Shown in pieces: positions 17,125-29,170 of a stretch of DNA of 44,433 nucleotides. The notes beneath the pieces are model-generated. The model saw only the letters and a list, made by a program, of their open reading frames with translations. It did not search any database and had not been told where the DNA came from. The stretch comes from Shewanella sp. NIFS-20-20 (GTDB taxonomy: Bacteria > Pseudomonadota > Gammaproteobacteria > Enterobacterales > Shewanellaceae): the NCBI RefSeq assembly GCF_019209865.1, contig NZ_JAHUTT010000031.1, forward strand, positions 1 to 44,433, written 5' to 3'. Both the position numbers and the translations under genes were made by a program. Numbering within the stretch: position 1 is the first letter of the stretch; each line of letters starts with the position of its first letter.

Positions 17125-17988
17125 TTAGTCGCCTAAACTGCTGCGGCTAAAACCATAGACTAAGGCCACACATTCTTGCCATGTGCTGGTTTGATTAAGC
17201 AGCAACTCTAATTGGTAGTGGCGGTAGCTGTTGGCTGGCTTTTGATATTTCACTGACTGTCGAGCTGCCGCTTGTTGCTTGGATAGCGGATGACCGTCAT
17301 GGGTTTGAATATCCAGTAGCGGGACAGTTAACGCCATCATTTTCTCGACCAAGCGCTCATTGGCATCTGGCCATGGACTGTAAGGATTGATCACTACGAG
17401 CATGTCTGGGGTTGGTAGGCGTTGCTCGCTAAGCATGTTGATCACTATCGCGGCCGTATGATCCATGGCCAATAAAATCCGTTTACCTGGATACTGGCTC
17501 CCGATGGCGTCGAGCTGAGTTAATGTCTCGCTTAAATGTTGCTCGCGAGCCGCCATCGCCTCAGTCCACTGCGGCTCGCTCCAGCTCGGACTGGCATGGT
17601 TGGGCGCTAAGCTTAATTGGCTTTGGCCGGCTTGGGTGATAGCATCGCCACTGGTGGTGTGCGCCTGCATGGGCAAACTATCGAGCGCTTTGACATTAAT
17701 GCTGGCCCAGCCGTGGTGGCTGATGGCCTTGCGCAGATGGTTTATTAGCCCAGGATTGTCGGCTTTGGTGCCTGGTGACGCTAACAAAATAATGGCGCCC
17801 CGCTGATCTTTGCCTTGCCAAGGGCGGACCAATACGGCTTTGGGTGCTCCCTCAACCTCGATGGATTTCACTTCTTCGGCCGTCAAATAATCATAGGCCG
17901 GCAGGCAGGTGGGAGAGAAGCTAGACAAGAGCAGCAGTGCGGCGAAACGCCTTAACGGTAAAGTGAGTGTCGACATCATCCCTGTCAT
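17125..17988 (-). CDS. DUF3530 family protein, alpha/beta-hydrolase-like, secreted
   Basis: A 287-aa protein with a signal peptide (ATG at 17988 or the in-frame ATG at 17979 or 17976; cleavage near LPAYD). DUF3530 hallmarks: AIILLASPGTKADNPGLINHLRKAI and GWASINVKALDSLP, with a late DIQTHDGHPLS. The fold is related to alpha/beta hydrolases, but no clear nucleophile elbow (GxSxG) is visible. LLAMDHTAA takes that position, as is usual in this family. Role unknown. Tail-to-tail with the GGDEF gene, three bases apart. Confidence 0.8.
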   Translation of the reverse strand: MTGMMSTLTLPLRRFAALLLLSSFSPTCLPAYDYLTAEEVKSIEVEGAPKAVLVRPWQGKDQRGAIILLASPGTKADNPGLINHLRKAISHHGWASINVKALDSLPMQAHTTSGDAITQAGQSQLSLAPNHASPSWSEPQWTEAMAAREQHLSETLTQLDAIGSQYPGKRILLAMDHTAAIVINMLSEQRLPTPDMLVVINPYSPWPDANERLVEKMMALTVPLLDIQTHDGHPLSKQQAAARQSVKYQKPANSYRHYQLELLLNQTSTWQECVALVYGFSRSSLGD

Positions 17989-18056
17989 GTAACTAACGCC
18001 CTATATCGCCAATAAAATCATACGCTGAAGTATAGAAGTTAGCCGCATAATACAAC

Positions 18057-18074
18057 AGCCCCGCTGGCGGGGCT
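18057..18074 (-). terminator. Probable rapA terminator
   Basis: Perfect 8-bp GC-rich stem AGCCCCGC / GCGGGGCT (18057-18064, 18067-18074), just 14 bases past the rapA stop; on the minus strand it is followed by a T-rich but interrupted tail. Confidence 0.65.
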
Positions 18075-18087
18075 GGTGTCGTTAAGC

Positions 18088-20985
18088 TTAAGCGTGGCTG
18101 ACTAATACCAATCGAATCGCGTCTAACTTTAACGGGCAATCATTGAGATATTGCGCCAATTCAGTCATTTGATTGTCGATATGCTGCAACTCTTCATCAC
18201 GAATATTGGGGTTGACCGCTTTTAAGGTTTTTAAGCGGGCAAGTTCGTGTCCCAGTTGTTCATTCATGGTGTTGCGGGCGGTGATCAGCAGTTGATCTAG
18301 TTGCTGTTGCGCCACTTCTTCTGCCTTGGCAAATAATGGATGCAACAGGGTTTGCGAGGCACTGACCAACTTACCTCCGATATGGCGATTAACCGCACTT
18401 AATTGGCGATCAAAGCTATCATAGTCGACGTTAGCGCTAAGATTGTTGCCATTCTTATCCAACAACACCCGGATAGGGGTAGGCGGCAAATAGCGATACA
18501 CTTGGCTGGCTTTAGGGGCACTGGCTTCGGCTAAATAAATTAACTCAAGGAAAATCGTACCCGCTGGCAAGGCTTTATTTTTTAAGACCGCCACACTGGT
18601 GGAACCTGTATCTGAGCCGGTAATTAAATCTAACGCCGTTTGCACTAAAGGGTGCTCTTGGGTGATAAGCGCAATATCGTCACGGGATAACGCGGTGTCG
18701 CGATCAAAGGTCACCGTAATGCCATCTTCCGGTAAGCCGGGATACGTTGGGAACATCATGTGCTCGGTTGGCTTAAGGATAATGGTGTTTTCCCCTTTAT
18801 CCTCTTGATCAACGCCGATGATATCCCACAAACGGATCACAGCCGCGATGAGACTGGTGTTGTTATCGAGTTCGGTTAAGCGCTTCACTAACGCACTGGC
18901 CTTGTGACCGCCATGAGAGTTTATCTCTAACAGCTTGTCACGGCCTTGCTCCATGGCGTGCTTGAGGCTCTGATAGCGCGCTTGGGTGTCAGTGATAATG
19001 CTATCAATCGTGTCTTGATCGCAGGCAATCAAGGCATCCAATAAGGCCTCACCAAATTCGCTATAAAGCAAGTGGCCGGTAGGACAGGTCAGTTCAAAGG
19101 CATTTAATCCTGCCTGATACCAGTGCATTAACTGCTCTTGCGCGGTGTCTTGCAAGTAGGGCAGGTGAATTTCAACGTCATTTTGCTGACCAATTCGATC
19201 GAGACGACCAATACGCTGCTCTAATAAATCAGGGTTGAGTGGTAAATCGAACAGTACCAAGTGGCTAGCAAACTGGAAGTTGCGGCCTTCTGAACCAATT
19301 TCAGAGCAAATCAGCGCTTGCGCTCCACCGTCTTCTTGGGCGAAGAAGGCACCGGCCTTGTCACGCTCAATGATCGACATGCCTTCATGGAATACGGTCG
19401 CCAAAATCCCTTCGCGAGTGCGCAAGGCTTCTTCTAATGCTAATGCGGTTTCGGCTTGGCTGGCGATGATCAGCACCTTTTTACTGCGATGGCTCTTCAA
19501 GAAGTCAATTAACCAATCGACCCGTGGATCAAATTTCCACCATGAAGCGTTGTTATCATCGAAGGCTTGGTAAAGTTTTTCCGGGCTCAATACTTGGGCG
19601 ATTTTTTGTGCTTGGCTCTTATAACCGCCCATCATGGCGTTAACGCGAGCGGCCGTGGCGTATTGTTCTGGCATTTGCTGTGGGTGAGCATGGAAAATAC
19701 GTTGCGGGAAGCCTTTCACCGACGCACGACTGTTACGGTACAACACGCGGCCAGTACCGTGACGGTCGAGTAACTCTTGGAGCAGGGCGTCGCGGGCAGC
19801 ACGACTCGCGTCGCTCGCGTCATTGACCGCTTGCAAGTGGGCGTCGACCTCAGAACCGGCTAAAATCTCGGTCAGCTGGCTGATTTGCGCTAGGCTTAAT
19901 GGCTCGTTGGTAACTAATGAGGCCGCGGCATCGGCCACGTCTTTGTAATGCACTTCTTCTTGTAAGAAGGTGTCGTAGTCATAGAAACGATCGGGATCGA
20001 GTAAACGTAACCTAGCAAAATGACTCTGATGGCCTAATTGATCTGGGGTAGCCGTCAGCAATAACACCCCAGGAACCACTTCCGACAACGCTTCGACAAT
20101 GCGATAGGCGCGGCTTGGCTCATCTTCAGACCATTCAAGGTGGTGCGCTTCATCAACCACCAACAGATCCCAGTCGGCATCCAAGGCTTGATCTAAGCGG
20201 CGCTTCTTGCGCAATAATTCCAACGAGCAAATGACCAGCTGCTCGGTATAAAAAGGGTTGTCATGGTCGGCATAGGCTTCGACGCAGCGATCTTCATCGA
20301 ACACTGAGAAGCGCAAATTAAATCGGCGCAGCATTTCAACTAACCACTGATGGCGTAAAGTATCGGGCACCAGCACTAAGATCCGCTCTGCTCGACCTGT
20401 CATTAACTGTTGGTGAATGATCAAGCCCGCTTCAATGGTTTTACCTAAGCCGACTTCATCAGCCAGCAAAACCCGCGGGGCATGCCGACGTCCCACTTCA
20501 TGAGCAATCCACATTTGGTGAGGAATTAAGCCCACCCGCGGCCCTTGGAGACCGAGCATATCTGAACTGGCTAATTGGTGACGTAGCAGTTGGCTTTTAT
20601 AGCGCATACCAAAACGATCGAGACGATCAATTTGACCGGCAAACAAGCGATCTTGGGGCTTATTGAAGCGAATGTTGTGATTAAGCAGGGTTTCTCTGAG
20701 AGTGGTGACTTCACCGGTATCGGTGCGAGGGCCAGTGTAGTAAATGAGTGCATCGCGTTCTTCAACGTCAGCTACCGTCAGGCTCCAGCCTTCGTGGCTT
20801 TCGGCGTTGTCCCCCGGGTTGAAAATCACCCGAGTCAGTGGTGCATCGTTACGGGCGAACATGCGATTTTCAGCCGTGGCAGGAAACATCAAGGTCACCA
20901 TGCGGGCTTCAACTTGTACCACAGTTCCTAAACCAAGTTCTGATTCAGTATCACTTATCCAGCGCTGACCTAAGGCAAACGGCAT
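18088..20985 (-). CDS. rapA: RNA polymerase-associated ATPase RapA (HepA)
   Basis: A 965-aa Swi2/Snf2 translocase (E. coli RapA: 968 aa). It binds RNA polymerase and uses ATP to promote recycling after termination. The N-terminus [20 protein letters not shown] is nearly the E. coli start. Then Walker [20 protein letters not shown] box [13 protein letters not shown], motif III LLLTATP, and the second ATPase lobe with [14 protein letters not shown] and [12 protein letters not shown]. The C-terminal RapA-specific domain is complete. Divergent from the PIN-PhoH gene across a 314-base spacer in which I see no further gene. Confidence 0.97.
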   Translation of the reverse strand: MPFALGQRWISDTESELGLGTVVQVEARMVTLMFPATAENRMFARNDAPLTRVIFNPGDNAESHEGWSLTVADVEERDALIYYTGPRTDTGEVTTLRETLLNHNIRFNKPQDRLFAGQIDRLDRFGMRYKSQLLRHQLASSDMLGLQGPRVGLIPHQMWIAHEVGRRHAPRVLLADEVGLGKTIEAGLIIHQQLMTGRAERILVLVPDTLRHQWLVEMLRRFNLRFSVFDEDRCVEAYADHDNPFYTEQLVICSLELLRKKRRLDQALDADWDLLVVDEAHHLEWSEDEPSRAYRIVEALSEVVPGVLLLTATPDQLGHQSHFARLRLLDPDRFYDYDTFLQEEVHYKDVADAAASLVTNEPLSLAQISQLTEILAGSEVDAHLQAVNDASDASRAARDALLQELLDRHGTGRVLYRNSRASVKGFPQRIFHAHPQQMPEQYATAARVNAMMGGYKSQAQKIAQVLSPEKLYQAFDDNNASWWKFDPRVDWLIDFLKSHRSKKVLIIASQAETALALEEALRTREGILATVFHEGMSIIERDKAGAFFAQEDGGAQALICSEIGSEGRNFQFASHLVLFDLPLNPDLLEQRIGRLDRIGQQNDVEIHLPYLQDTAQEQLMHWYQAGLNAFELTCPTGHLLYSEFGEALLDALIACDQDTIDSIITDTQARYQSLKHAMEQGRDKLLEINSHGGHKASALVKRLTELDNNTSLIAAVIRLWDIIGVDQEDKGENTIILKPTEHMMFPTYPGLPEDGITVTFDRDTALSRDDIALITQEHPLVQTALDLITGSDTGSTSVAVLKNKALPAGTIFLELIYLAEASAPKASQVYRYLPPTPIRVLLDKNGNNLSANVDYDSFDRQLSAVNRHIGGKLVSASQTLLHPLFAKAEEVAQQQLDQLLITARNTMNEQLGHELARLKTLKAVNPNIRDEELQHIDNQMTELAQYLNDCPLKLDAIRLVLVSHA

Positions 20986-21299
20986 CTTTTACTCTCATTT
21001 GGGGCTAGTCACAAAGGGCGCGAATCTTACACCAATCGGGGGGACTTTAAAACCGCTGGCTTCAGCATAAGACCTCAGCAGTTAAATCTCAAATGTTAAC
21101 GCCTGTAACCTCGTTACGGCTTGTCATACTTTGGTCACATTTACAGGGTGTGATAGCAGACAAGCCATTAATAAAGGTTTCACAAAACGGTTGAGATTTA
21201 TGATCGCAGGTGTAGTATTAACAATGACGTAACATTTAAGTGGAGGAATACAAGGTTGTAATTCAGGACGGCACCTTAGGAAAGCAAATTGGAGGCTCC

Positions 21300-22694
21300 A
21301 TGGATAATGACAACAGAAAACTATTTGTATTAGATACCAATGTGCTGCTACATGAGCCCTTGGCGATATACTCCTTTAAAGAGCATGATGTCATCGTACC
21401 CATGACAGTGCTTGAAGAATTAGATCAGATCAAAGATAGAAAGCGCGACGTCAGCCGCGACGCACGAGTAGCCATTAGAGCCTTAGAAGACATTCTCGGT
21501 GGCTCCATCACACCAGAAGACATTATTAAAGGGGTACGCTTACCGCATCGCGAGGGCCATGAAGATGCCGTCGGCACCTTAGGCATTTTCCCTGACCATC
21601 AAATCGAGTTTACCATCGGCGCCTTACCCGGCGACAACAACGACAATCGCATTATCAACACCGCATTGCATTTACAGCGTCAATTTCAGCCTCGCCAAGT
21701 GGTACTAGTAACCAAAGACATTAATATGCGCTTAAAAGCCAAAGGGGCCGGCATTGAGCGCGTCGAAGATTACCGTACCGATCAACTTATCGATGACATC
21801 CGCTTTTTAACCAAAGGTTTTCATCAATTTGATGGCGGTTTTTGGCAGCATCTAGATAAAGTCAGTACCGAGCGCCATGGCCGCAATACCGAACACCTCA
21901 TTCCTCATACGGCCTTCGCGACCGACGGCTTATACATCAATGAGTATTTATTGGATGAAGACTCCGACTTTTGTGGCCGGGTTATCTCGTCCGATGACAC
22001 CAATTTGGTGGTGCGCGATCTTGGCCGTAATCGTTTGCTCAATCAGGATGCATGGGGGGTTAAACCTAAAAATATCTACCAAGGCATGGCGTTACATGCC
22101 TTGCTCGACCCTGATATTGATTTAGTGATCCTTACCGGCCCCGCCGGTTGTGGTAAAACCTTATTGGCCATGGCGGCGGCGCTAGAGTTAGTGGTTGAGC
22201 GCAATAAGTATGAAAAAGTGATCGTGACCCGAAACACCCCCGAAATTGCCGAATCCATTGGCTTTTTACCCGGTACCGAGGAGGAAAAAATGATGCCGTG
22301 GTTGGCGGCCATTACCGACACCTTGGAAGTACTGCACAAGAATGACGTTAACCCTAATGGCAGCATGAACTACATTATGGAAAAGGCGAACATTCAGTTT
22401 AAGTCGATTAACTTTATGCGGGGGCGCTCGATCCAAAACTCGGTGGTCCTGTTAGATGAGTGTCAAAACCTCACGGCCTCGCAAATTAAAACCATGATCA
22501 CCCGCATGGGCGAAGGCACCAAATTAATTTGTTGCGGTAACTTATCGCAGATAGATTCGAACTACTTAACTGCGGTGACCTCAGGGCTAACCTACATTGT
22601 TGAACGCTTTAAAGACTTTGAGGGCAGCGCCAATATTTATCTCAATGGCGTGGTACGTTCACGTTTAGCTGAATACGCTGAAGAACACTTGTAG
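21300..22694 (+). CDS. PIN domain-PhoH family ATPase
   Basis: A 464-aa protein. The N-terminal PIN nuclease domain (KLFVLDTNVLLHEP with the first catalytic Asp; further acidic residues in EELDQIKD and NDNRI) is fused to a C-terminal PhoH ATPase (Walker A TGPAGCGKTLLA, Walker B VVLLDECQNL). PIN-PhoH proteins are RNA helicase-RNase enzymes in the actinobacterial members studied. The frame is open back to 21240, but the ATG at 21300 has GGAGG at the right distance, and the PIN motif then starts seven residues in. Another GGAGG at 21242 precedes only a short open stretch. Single gene with its own terminator. Confidence 0.9.
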   Translation: MDNDNRKLFVLDTNVLLHEPLAIYSFKEHDVIVPMTVLEELDQIKDRKRDVSRDARVAIRALEDILGGSITPEDIIKGVRLPHREGHEDAVGTLGIFPDHQIEFTIGALPGDNNDNRIINTALHLQRQFQPRQVVLVTKDINMRLKAKGAGIERVEDYRTDQLIDDIRFLTKGFHQFDGGFWQHLDKVSTERHGRNTEHLIPHTAFATDGLYINEYLLDEDSDFCGRVISSDDTNLVVRDLGRNRLLNQDAWGVKPKNIYQGMALHALLDPDIDLVILTGPAGCGKTLLAMAAALELVVERNKYEKVIVTRNTPEIAESIGFLPGTEEEKMMPWLAAITDTLEVLHKNDVNPNGSMNYIMEKANIQFKSINFMRGRSIQNSVVLLDECQNLTASQIKTMITRMGEGTKLICCGNLSQIDSNYLTAVTSGLTYIVERFKDFEGSANIYLNGVVRSRLAEYAEEHL

Positions 22695-22755
22695 CTCATG
22701 TCTGCTGGGTGGCGATAACGGCCAGCGAGTTTGATTGATTAAGTTGCAGCTAGAG

Positions 22756-22783
22756 AAAATGCCGATCTTATCGGCATTTTTGT
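22756..22783 (+). terminator. Rho-independent terminator of PIN-PhoH
   Basis: 11-bp perfect stem AAAATGCCGAT / ATCGGCATTTT (22756-22766, 22770-22780), three-base loop, then TGTTGTT. Confidence 0.9.
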
Positions 22784-22877
22784 TGTTATTGGCGTTCAGA
22801 GGCAGTGTTTGCTTTGGTATGCTTGTATCTTCCTGATATTATAATTAATCACCGCAAGAGCCTGAGTAACCAAGACA

Positions 22878-25800
22878 ATGAAGCCAAGCGAACCTGAATA
22901 CCAACTCAAATCGGCCATTCAGAAAAATTATAACTGGGCAGTATTTTATACTTATATCAGTGTGATTTTATTGTCCGGATTTGCCGCTTGGTTAGCCTTT
23001 GATGGTGAAAAGCTCAAGTTGATGAACCTGCGCCAAGAGCAAATTGAGCGTCATGTTTCCCAAATTGACATGCTGCTGGAATCGAGTATTCGAGCGGTGA
23101 CCAGCCTTAAAGATGTGGCCGAAGATCATTTAGAACTCGGCAATGCCACCCGATTTAGTAAACTCCCGCGAGAAGAGAAATTCGCTAAGCAAGGTGATTT
23201 TTTTACCTTGTCACCTAACTATGCCACCAATGGTAAACCTTATATCAATATGGGGCGAATTTCTGGGGCTGGCTCCTTGCAAGGCCGTGATGCTGAGTTC
23301 TATCAAGAGCTGGAAATGCTGTTTGAGTTGTCGCTATCATTTCCTGTCGCAAAAGAAGCCGTGCCCAAGGCCTCGGCGATTTATTACTTATCTAAGCGTC
23401 ATCTGATGTCTTATTACCCTTGGCCACAACACGAGCAAGGGTTTGCAGTGGGCTTACTCAAGCGCAGTCAGTTTTTACTGGCCACACCGGAAATGAACCC
23501 GCAGCGCAGTGTCTATTGGTCGGAAGCCTATTCTGATCCTGCCAGTAAAGGACTGCTAACTACGTTAGGGATCCCGGTTTATCAAGAGGACGAATTTATT
23601 GGTGCTATTAACCTTGATATGACGCTCGCGTCCTTGGTCAAGCAAATGCGCGCCTATTTTAAGATGCCGGGCACGGTGATCTTGCTCGATCAGCAGAACA
23701 ATATTTTATCTCACAGCGACTTTAAAGAGAGCGATAACAGCCGTGTTTACCATATTAGCCAGCGGATCCCCTCAGAGCTGCATTCATTGCCTGAAGCTGA
23801 GCTATTAAATCCTGGCCGCGGCCAGGTGAAAAATGGCTATTACATTCAGGCAATGCCATTGCAAAATGCCCCTTGGCGTCTGTTGTACCTGCAGGATGTT
23901 AATGAGCTCTATGAAGAGTCGTGGAGCAAACTTAAAAATACCTTTTTGATCGTGGTCATGGCCTTGTCATTGCTGGTGACCGTGGTGCATTGGCTGACGC
24001 GCCGTTCGTTCGTTAATCCGGCCTCAAAGTTATTGTCTCACCTCGAAGGCTGCTCGATTTCACCGCGCAAGCCCCCGCAGGAAATCAGCTCTGGTTGGGA
24101 GCCGTGGTTTCAGTTGGTCAGTCGAATTTTTGAAGAAAACCAGCAATACACCGCGCATTTGTCGGAGCAAAATAAACGGCTCGACAACTTAGTGGCTCGG
24201 CGCACCGAGCGCCTTAAGGAAACCACGGAACGGCGCGAGCGCGAATATGCGTTACTGCGATCGTTACTCGACTCTATCCCCGAGGCGATTGTCTTTAAAG
24301 ACAAAGAAGGCCAGTACCTCGGTTGCAACAAGGCTGCCGAGCGTATGCTGGGCTTTACTGAAAGCGAAATGTTGGGGATGTCGGCCGAAGAAATCACCTC
24401 GCCAGATCAGGGCGCTCGCATTCGTTCTGAAGATCTGCAAGTGCTGCGCGATCGCACCTCATTACGCTATCAAGAAAAAGCCGTGCTGGCGGGTAAATCT
24501 GTGCTGTTAGATACCTTGAAACTGCCGTTCTATAATCGCCGTGGCGAGTTGCTGGGCTTGATCGCCGTGTGGCGCGATGTCACCCGCGAATACGAATCTG
24601 CCGAGCAATTACGCTTATCGGAAGAACGTTATCATCTAGCCATGGATGCGGTAGAAGATGGCTTATGGGATTGGTATTTAGATTCTGAGCAAATTATCTG
24701 TAACCCTTCTTATTATTCAATGCTGGGCTATCGCAATAATGAATTCCCGGCGCTGCTCAGCACCATAGATAACTTGATCCACCCAGATGATCGGCTGCGG
24801 GTTGAGCAATATCGAGAGCAATACCTAGTTAATCCCGTTGGTGCTTATGAAATCGAATTTCGTATGCGCGCCAAGAATGGCGAATACCACTGGATGTTAT
24901 CGCGTGGGCGGATGGTTGAGTTTTCCCCCGATAGACAACCGAAGCGGATGGTGGGGACTCATAAGGATATTACCCGTCAAAAAATCAACGAGGTGGCCTT
25001 GCTTGAGGCCAAACAAGACGCCGAACTGGCTAACCTATATAAGAGTGAGTTCTTGGCCAATATGAGCCATGAGATCCGCACTCCCATGAATGCCATCATT
25101 GGCATGTTACAACTGGCTAGCCGCACCAGCTTAACCGTGCAACAAGAAGATTATCTCGATAAGGCCAGTTTTTCGGCGCAATCCTTGCTGCGCATTATCA
25201 ACGATATTTTAGATTTCTCTAAGATAGAGGCCGGTAAACTCGAGTTAGAGCGGGTGCCATTCCCGCTAGATAAAGTATTAGATCATGCCCTCGATCTGAA
25301 TGCATGGAAGGCGCAAGAAAAGGGCGTTGAACTGCTGCTATACGCCCCAGTGACTTCGGGGTTAGTGTTAAAAGGCGACCCGTTACGCCTCGGGCAAGTG
25401 TTGATTAATCTGCTATCCAATGCGGTTAAGTTCACCCCTTACGGTGAAATTGAGCTGGGTTGTGAAGATGTTGGCGATCGCGATAGCCGCATTTCACTCA
25501 AGTTTTGGGTGCGAGACACCGGCATAGGGATCAGCCAAGAGCAACAAGATAAACTATTTGATGCCTTCTCGCAGGCCGATGGCTCCACCACTCGTAAGTA
25601 CGGTGGCACCGGTCTAGGTTTGTCCATCAGTAAGCACTTAGTGTCCATGATGGGTGGCACGTTAAGCGTGGAAAGTGAACCCGGCAGTGGCAGTATCTTT
25701 TCTTTCACCTTGAGTTTTGAAATTGCCGAAGAATTAAAGCCAGCGGCGTTAACTGTGCCTAAGCCATTACAGAAGTTACGTACCTTAGTGGTTGACGATA

Positions 25801-26585
25801 ACCCCAGCGCCTTGCAGATTTACGCCACCGAATTGCGGGAGCTGAATTTCGATGTTGCCACTGCCGCCTGCGGTAGCGAGGCGCTCTATAAGCTTGAACA
25901 TCATCCGGTCGATTTAATCTTGCTCGATTGGATGATGCCAGAACTCGATGGCTTGCAAGTGGTGCAAGCCATTGATGAAATGGTGACTGATGGCAGTCTC
26001 GCGCTGCGACCGGTGATCATCATGATGACGGCCCATAATACCGACCAATTCCCGGCATTATTAGAAGATGAACGTATTCACGCGGTCTTGCATAAGCCGT
26101 TTAAAGCCTCGACCTTGTTCGATGTCATCATGAAGGCGTTCGAGCAATCGAAACCGGTCAAAGAAGCGGCCGCCACGGCGACGACGGTTGCGGTCACTGA
26201 AGACACAAAACCTGCGCAGATCTTATTGGTCGAAGATAACTTGATTAACCAACAGGTGGCCAGTGAGCTGCTCAAGAGCGCGGGCTACCAAGTCGATGTG
26301 GCTGATAATGGTGAAATCGCCTTAGCGATGATCATGCCGGGCAAATACGATGTGGTATTGATGGATATTCAAATGCCAGTGATGGATGGCTTAACGGCTA
26401 CCCATGAACTTCGTAAAATTTATTCCAGCCAAGAATTGCCGATTATTGCCATGACAGCCCATGCCATGAGTGGCGATAAGGACAAGAGTCTGGCCGCTGG
26501 GATGAACGCACATATTACCAAACCTATTGTGCTAACCGAACTGTTCGAGACCATAGAGTATTGGTTGTCTCAAAAAAGCGCATAA
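22878..26585 (+). CDS. Hybrid sensor histidine kinase (periplasmic sensor, PAS x2, HisKA, HATPase, REC x2)
   Basis: A 1235-aa membrane kinase. Membrane segment at about 18-42, a periplasmic Cache-like sensor to about 350, second span at about 357-377, and a charged coiled coil. Then PAS 1 ([20 protein letters not shown]), PAS 2 ([15 protein letters not shown]), HisKA with phospho-acceptor His731 ([18 protein letters not shown]), HATPase ([27 protein letters not shown]), REC 1 with Asp1017 and REC 2 with Asp1163. There is no Hpt domain, so phosphate must pass to a separate Hpt or stay within the receivers. No response regulator adjoins it. The ligand cannot be deduced. Ribosome-binding site before the ATG is weak. 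Confidence 0.92.
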   Translation: MKPSEPEYQLKSAIQKNYNWAVFYTYISVILLSGFAAWLAFDGEKLKLMNLRQEQIERHVSQIDMLLESSIRAVTSLKDVAEDHLELGNATRFSKLPREEKFAKQGDFFTLSPNYATNGKPYINMGRISGAGSLQGRDAEFYQELEMLFELSLSFPVAKEAVPKASAIYYLSKRHLMSYYPWPQHEQGFAVGLLKRSQFLLATPEMNPQRSVYWSEAYSDPASKGLLTTLGIPVYQEDEFIGAINLDMTLASLVKQMRAYFKMPGTVILLDQQNNILSHSDFKESDNSRVYHISQRIPSELHSLPEAELLNPGRGQVKNGYYIQAMPLQNAPWRLLYLQDVNELYEESWSKLKNTFLIVVMALSLLVTVVHWLTRRSFVNPASKLLSHLEGCSISPRKPPQEISSGWEPWFQLVSRIFEENQQYTAHLSEQNKRLDNLVARRTERLKETTERREREYALLRSLLDSIPEAIVFKDKEGQYLGCNKAAERMLGFTESEMLGMSAEEITSPDQGARIRSEDLQVLRDRTSLRYQEKAVLAGKSVLLDTLKLPFYNRRGELLGLIAVWRDVTREYESAEQLRLSEERYHLAMDAVEDGLWDWYLDSEQIICNPSYYSMLGYRNNEFPALLSTIDNLIHPDDRLRVEQYREQYLVNPVGAYEIEFRMRAKNGEYHWMLSRGRMVEFSPDRQPKRMVGTHKDITRQKINEVALLEAKQDAELANLYKSEFLANMSHEIRTPMNAIIGMLQLASRTSLTVQQEDYLDKASFSAQSLLRIINDILDFSKIEAGKLELERVPFPLDKVLDHALDLNAWKAQEKGVELLLYAPVTSGLVLKGDPLRLGQVLINLLSNAVKFTPYGEIELGCEDVGDRDSRISLKFWVRDTGIGISQEQQDKLFDAFSQADGSTTRKYGGTGLGLSISKHLVSMMGGTLSVESEPGSGSIFSFTLSFEIAEELKPAALTVPKPLQKLRTLVVDDNPSALQIYATELRELNFDVATAACGSEALYKLEHHPVDLILLDWMMPELDGLQVVQAIDEMVTDGSLALRPVIIMMTAHNTDQFPALLEDERIHAVLHKPFKASTLFDVIMKAFEQSKPVKEAAATATTVAVTEDTKPAQILLVEDNLINQQVASELLKSAGYQVDVADNGEIALAMIMPGKYDVVLMDIQMPVMDGLTATHELRKIYSSQELPIIAMTAHAMSGDKDKSLAAGMNAHITKPIVLTELFETIEYWLSQKSA

Positions 26586-26742
26586 CAGCAGTAATGCGAG
26601 CAGAGCGGCGCTAGCCATTGGCACGGCAATGATCATTGGGTATCACTTGCCTTTAAGCCCGACTCTAGGATAGGGTTAACCGATAAAAACAAAGCGGCGC
26701 AGGCCGTTTTGTTGCCACTGGCGCCCCATCCAAGGAGTTGGA

Positions 26743-29127
26743 ATGAAGCTTAGCCTTACCCCCTTAATGAGTGCACTCTTATTGAGTGTGCCAACCATGG
26801 CCCCCCTCGCGGAGGCCTTCAGTCAAGAGCGTTCCTCAACGGCATTTTTAGGGCTTGATTATCAGGCCGATGGCCAGTTATTACTGCAACTGGATGCGGA
26901 TGCCATTGCCTTTAATCAGCCCTTTATCTTATTGACTGCCTTGCCCCATGGGGTGGGTTCTAATGATATCGGCCTCGATCGTGGTCAATTGGGTTGGACC
27001 CGCTTAGTGCAATTTGAGCGCCATGGCGATTTTTTGCGACTGGTGCAATTGAATACTCGCTACCGCGCCGACAGTGACAATGCCGCTGAACAGCGCGCGG
27101 TCGAGGAAGCCTTTGCTCAGTCAGTACTGTGGCAAGGCCGTATCAGTGGCACCCCAGCCACAGTCGATATCAGCTCGTTAGTGCTGGCGGATTTACACGG
27201 TGTCAGTGCTCGGCTTGCCGCAACCAATCAAGGGCAATATCAACTGGATGTGGGGCGTTCATTGATCTTACCCACCGGCGTAAAAGCCTTTGAGCGCAAT
27301 GCCGATGTCGACGTATCGCTGACCTTCAGTGCGGCGGTGGCTGGCCCGGAAGTGGCGCAAGTCGCCCCCGATGGCCAGAGCCTGACCGTGCGTATGCGCT
27401 ACTCTTTTATCCAGTTACCTGACGACGGTTATCGTAGCCGCGAATACGACCCCATGAGTGGCTATTTGTCTGACAGTTATTACGATTACGCCAGCGCCAT
27501 TACCTCGCCACTGGAGCAGCATAGGTTGCTGCGTCATCGCCTCGAGAAAATTACCCCAGGCCCTGCGCCCTCAAAAGTGGTAAAGCCCATTGTCTATTAT
27601 CTTGACCCCGGGGTGCCAGAGCCAATGCGTACCGCCTTGCTCGATGGCGCATCATGGTGGCAGACGGCCTTTGACAAGGCTGGCTTTATTAACGGCTTTC
27701 AAGTGAAAATGTTGCCTGAAGATGCGGATCCCCAAGATGTGCGTTATAACGTGATCCAATGGGTGCATCGAGCCACCCGTGGTTGGTCCTATGGCGCAGC
27801 CATTACCGATCCGCGTACGGGCGAAATCATCAAGGGGCATGTCACCTTAGGCAGTTTGCGGGTGCGACAAGATCATTTAATTGCCCGCGGACTCACTGCC
27901 GGTTGGCCAGATAGAGACGAAGCCGCCAGTGCTGCGCTGAGCTTATCCTTGGCCCGCCTCAAGCAACTATCGGCCCATGAAGTGGGTCATACCTTAGGCT
28001 TAGATCATAACTTCGCCGCCTCCAGTAACTCCAATGCCTCCGTGATGGACTACCCGCATCCCCGCATTGAACTTAACGGCGAGCGCATTGACATTAGCCA
28101 CGCCTACACCGATGCACTAGGGCGCTGGGATGATTACGTCATTGCCTATGGCTATGGGGAGGTTGGCCCCAATAACGCCAAACATTTACAGCAATTGCAG
28201 CAACAGGCCATCAATCAAGGATTAAGATACATAGGAGAAGCGGACTCGCGCGCGCCCAGTGCCAGTCATGCCTATGCCAGCCTGTGGGATAATGGTGCCG
28301 ATCCGGTTGCCGAGCTTGAACGGCTTCAACAAGTTCGCGCGCAAGCCCTTGCTCAATTCAATCCCGATGCCATATTAGCCGACGAGCCGCAAGGGGAGTT
28401 AGCCGATGCCTTAGTGCCGATTTACTTACTCAGTCGCTATCAAATTAGCGCCGCGGCCAAGTTTATTGGTGGCACAGATTACACTTATCAAAGTGGCCAG
28501 CAACGTTGGGATTTTGTGGCGCCAGAGCAGCAGAAGCAGGCCTTAGACGTGCTGTTGCAAACATTAAGTCCCGCCGCACTGCGTGTGGATGATGACTTGA
28601 TGCGCACCTTAGTCCCCAAGGCCGGTAATTATCAGATCAGTCGTGAAAGTTTTGGTTCGAGTCTTGGGGTGATGAGCGATCCGTTAGCCATGGCCGAAGC
28701 CTTGAGCCGACATACCATTAGCGCCATATTGCAGCCGCAACGCTTGAATCGCGTATACCAAGCGGCCATGACCGATCCTGAGCAGCTCACCTTAAGCTCA
28801 CTATTGGCTGCCTTGCAACAAGCAACCTTAGAGCAGGATAGCGCTGGCCGTGATAATAAGGCCATCATGCAACGGGTGAATGCCGTGATGGTCGAGGAAG
28901 TGTTGGCTGCCTATCACCACGCCGACACCAGCAGTGAAGTGCGAGCCTTGCTGTTAATGGAGCTGCGTAATATTGAGCAAAAACTCCAGCGCCTAGCTAA
29001 GCGCAGCAGCGATGAAGACGCGGCCCATTATCAATGGTTGTTATTAGGTGTGAGTCAGGGGATTAGCGACCCCACTTTGCGGCTGTTCCCCGTGCCGGCA
29101 GCGCTGCCACCGGGGTCCCCGATTTAG
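26743..29127 (+). CDS. Secreted zinc metalloprotease (DUF5117/DUF4953 type)
   Basis: A 794-aa protein with a signal peptide (MKLSLTPLMSALLL ... LAEAF) and GGAG before the ATG. The metzincin motif HEVGHTLGLDH gives zinc ligands His412, His416 and His422 with catalytic Glu413. Ahead of it are the DUF5117 landmarks FLGLDYQADGQLLLQL, LPHGVGSNDIGLDRGQ, DDGYRSREYDPMSGY and VYYLDPGVPEP, and after it a long helical C-terminal part (DUF4953). Such proteins are exported peptidases of uncertain substrate, common in Shewanella. Length is usual for the group. Confidence 0.88.
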   Translation: MKLSLTPLMSALLLSVPTMAPLAEAFSQERSSTAFLGLDYQADGQLLLQLDADAIAFNQPFILLTALPHGVGSNDIGLDRGQLGWTRLVQFERHGDFLRLVQLNTRYRADSDNAAEQRAVEEAFAQSVLWQGRISGTPATVDISSLVLADLHGVSARLAATNQGQYQLDVGRSLILPTGVKAFERNADVDVSLTFSAAVAGPEVAQVAPDGQSLTVRMRYSFIQLPDDGYRSREYDPMSGYLSDSYYDYASAITSPLEQHRLLRHRLEKITPGPAPSKVVKPIVYYLDPGVPEPMRTALLDGASWWQTAFDKAGFINGFQVKMLPEDADPQDVRYNVIQWVHRATRGWSYGAAITDPRTGEIIKGHVTLGSLRVRQDHLIARGLTAGWPDRDEAASAALSLSLARLKQLSAHEVGHTLGLDHNFAASSNSNASVMDYPHPRIELNGERIDISHAYTDALGRWDDYVIAYGYGEVGPNNAKHLQQLQQQAINQGLRYIGEADSRAPSASHAYASLWDNGADPVAELERLQQVRAQALAQFNPDAILADEPQGELADALVPIYLLSRYQISAAAKFIGGTDYTYQSGQQRWDFVAPEQQKQALDVLLQTLSPAALRVDDDLMRTLVPKAGNYQISRESFGSSLGVMSDPLAMAEALSRHTISAILQPQRLNRVYQAAMTDPEQLTLSSLLAALQQATLEQDSAGRDNKAIMQRVNAVMVEEVLAAYHHADTSSEVRALLLMELRNIEQKLQRLAKRSSDEDAAHYQWLLLGVSQGISDPTLRLFPVPAALPPGSPI

Positions 29128-29143
29128 GCGCGCCTCGGTGTTT

Positions 29144-29169
29144 GGCTTGCCCCGCACGCGGGGCAAGCC
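29144..29169. terminator. Strong hairpin between convergent genes
   Basis: 12-bp perfect stem GGCTTGCCCCGC / GCGGGGCAAGCC with a two-base turn. It touches the MATE stop codon. No T tract, so it may act as a block for RNA decay as much as a terminator. Confidence 0.6.
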
Positions 29170-29170
29170 G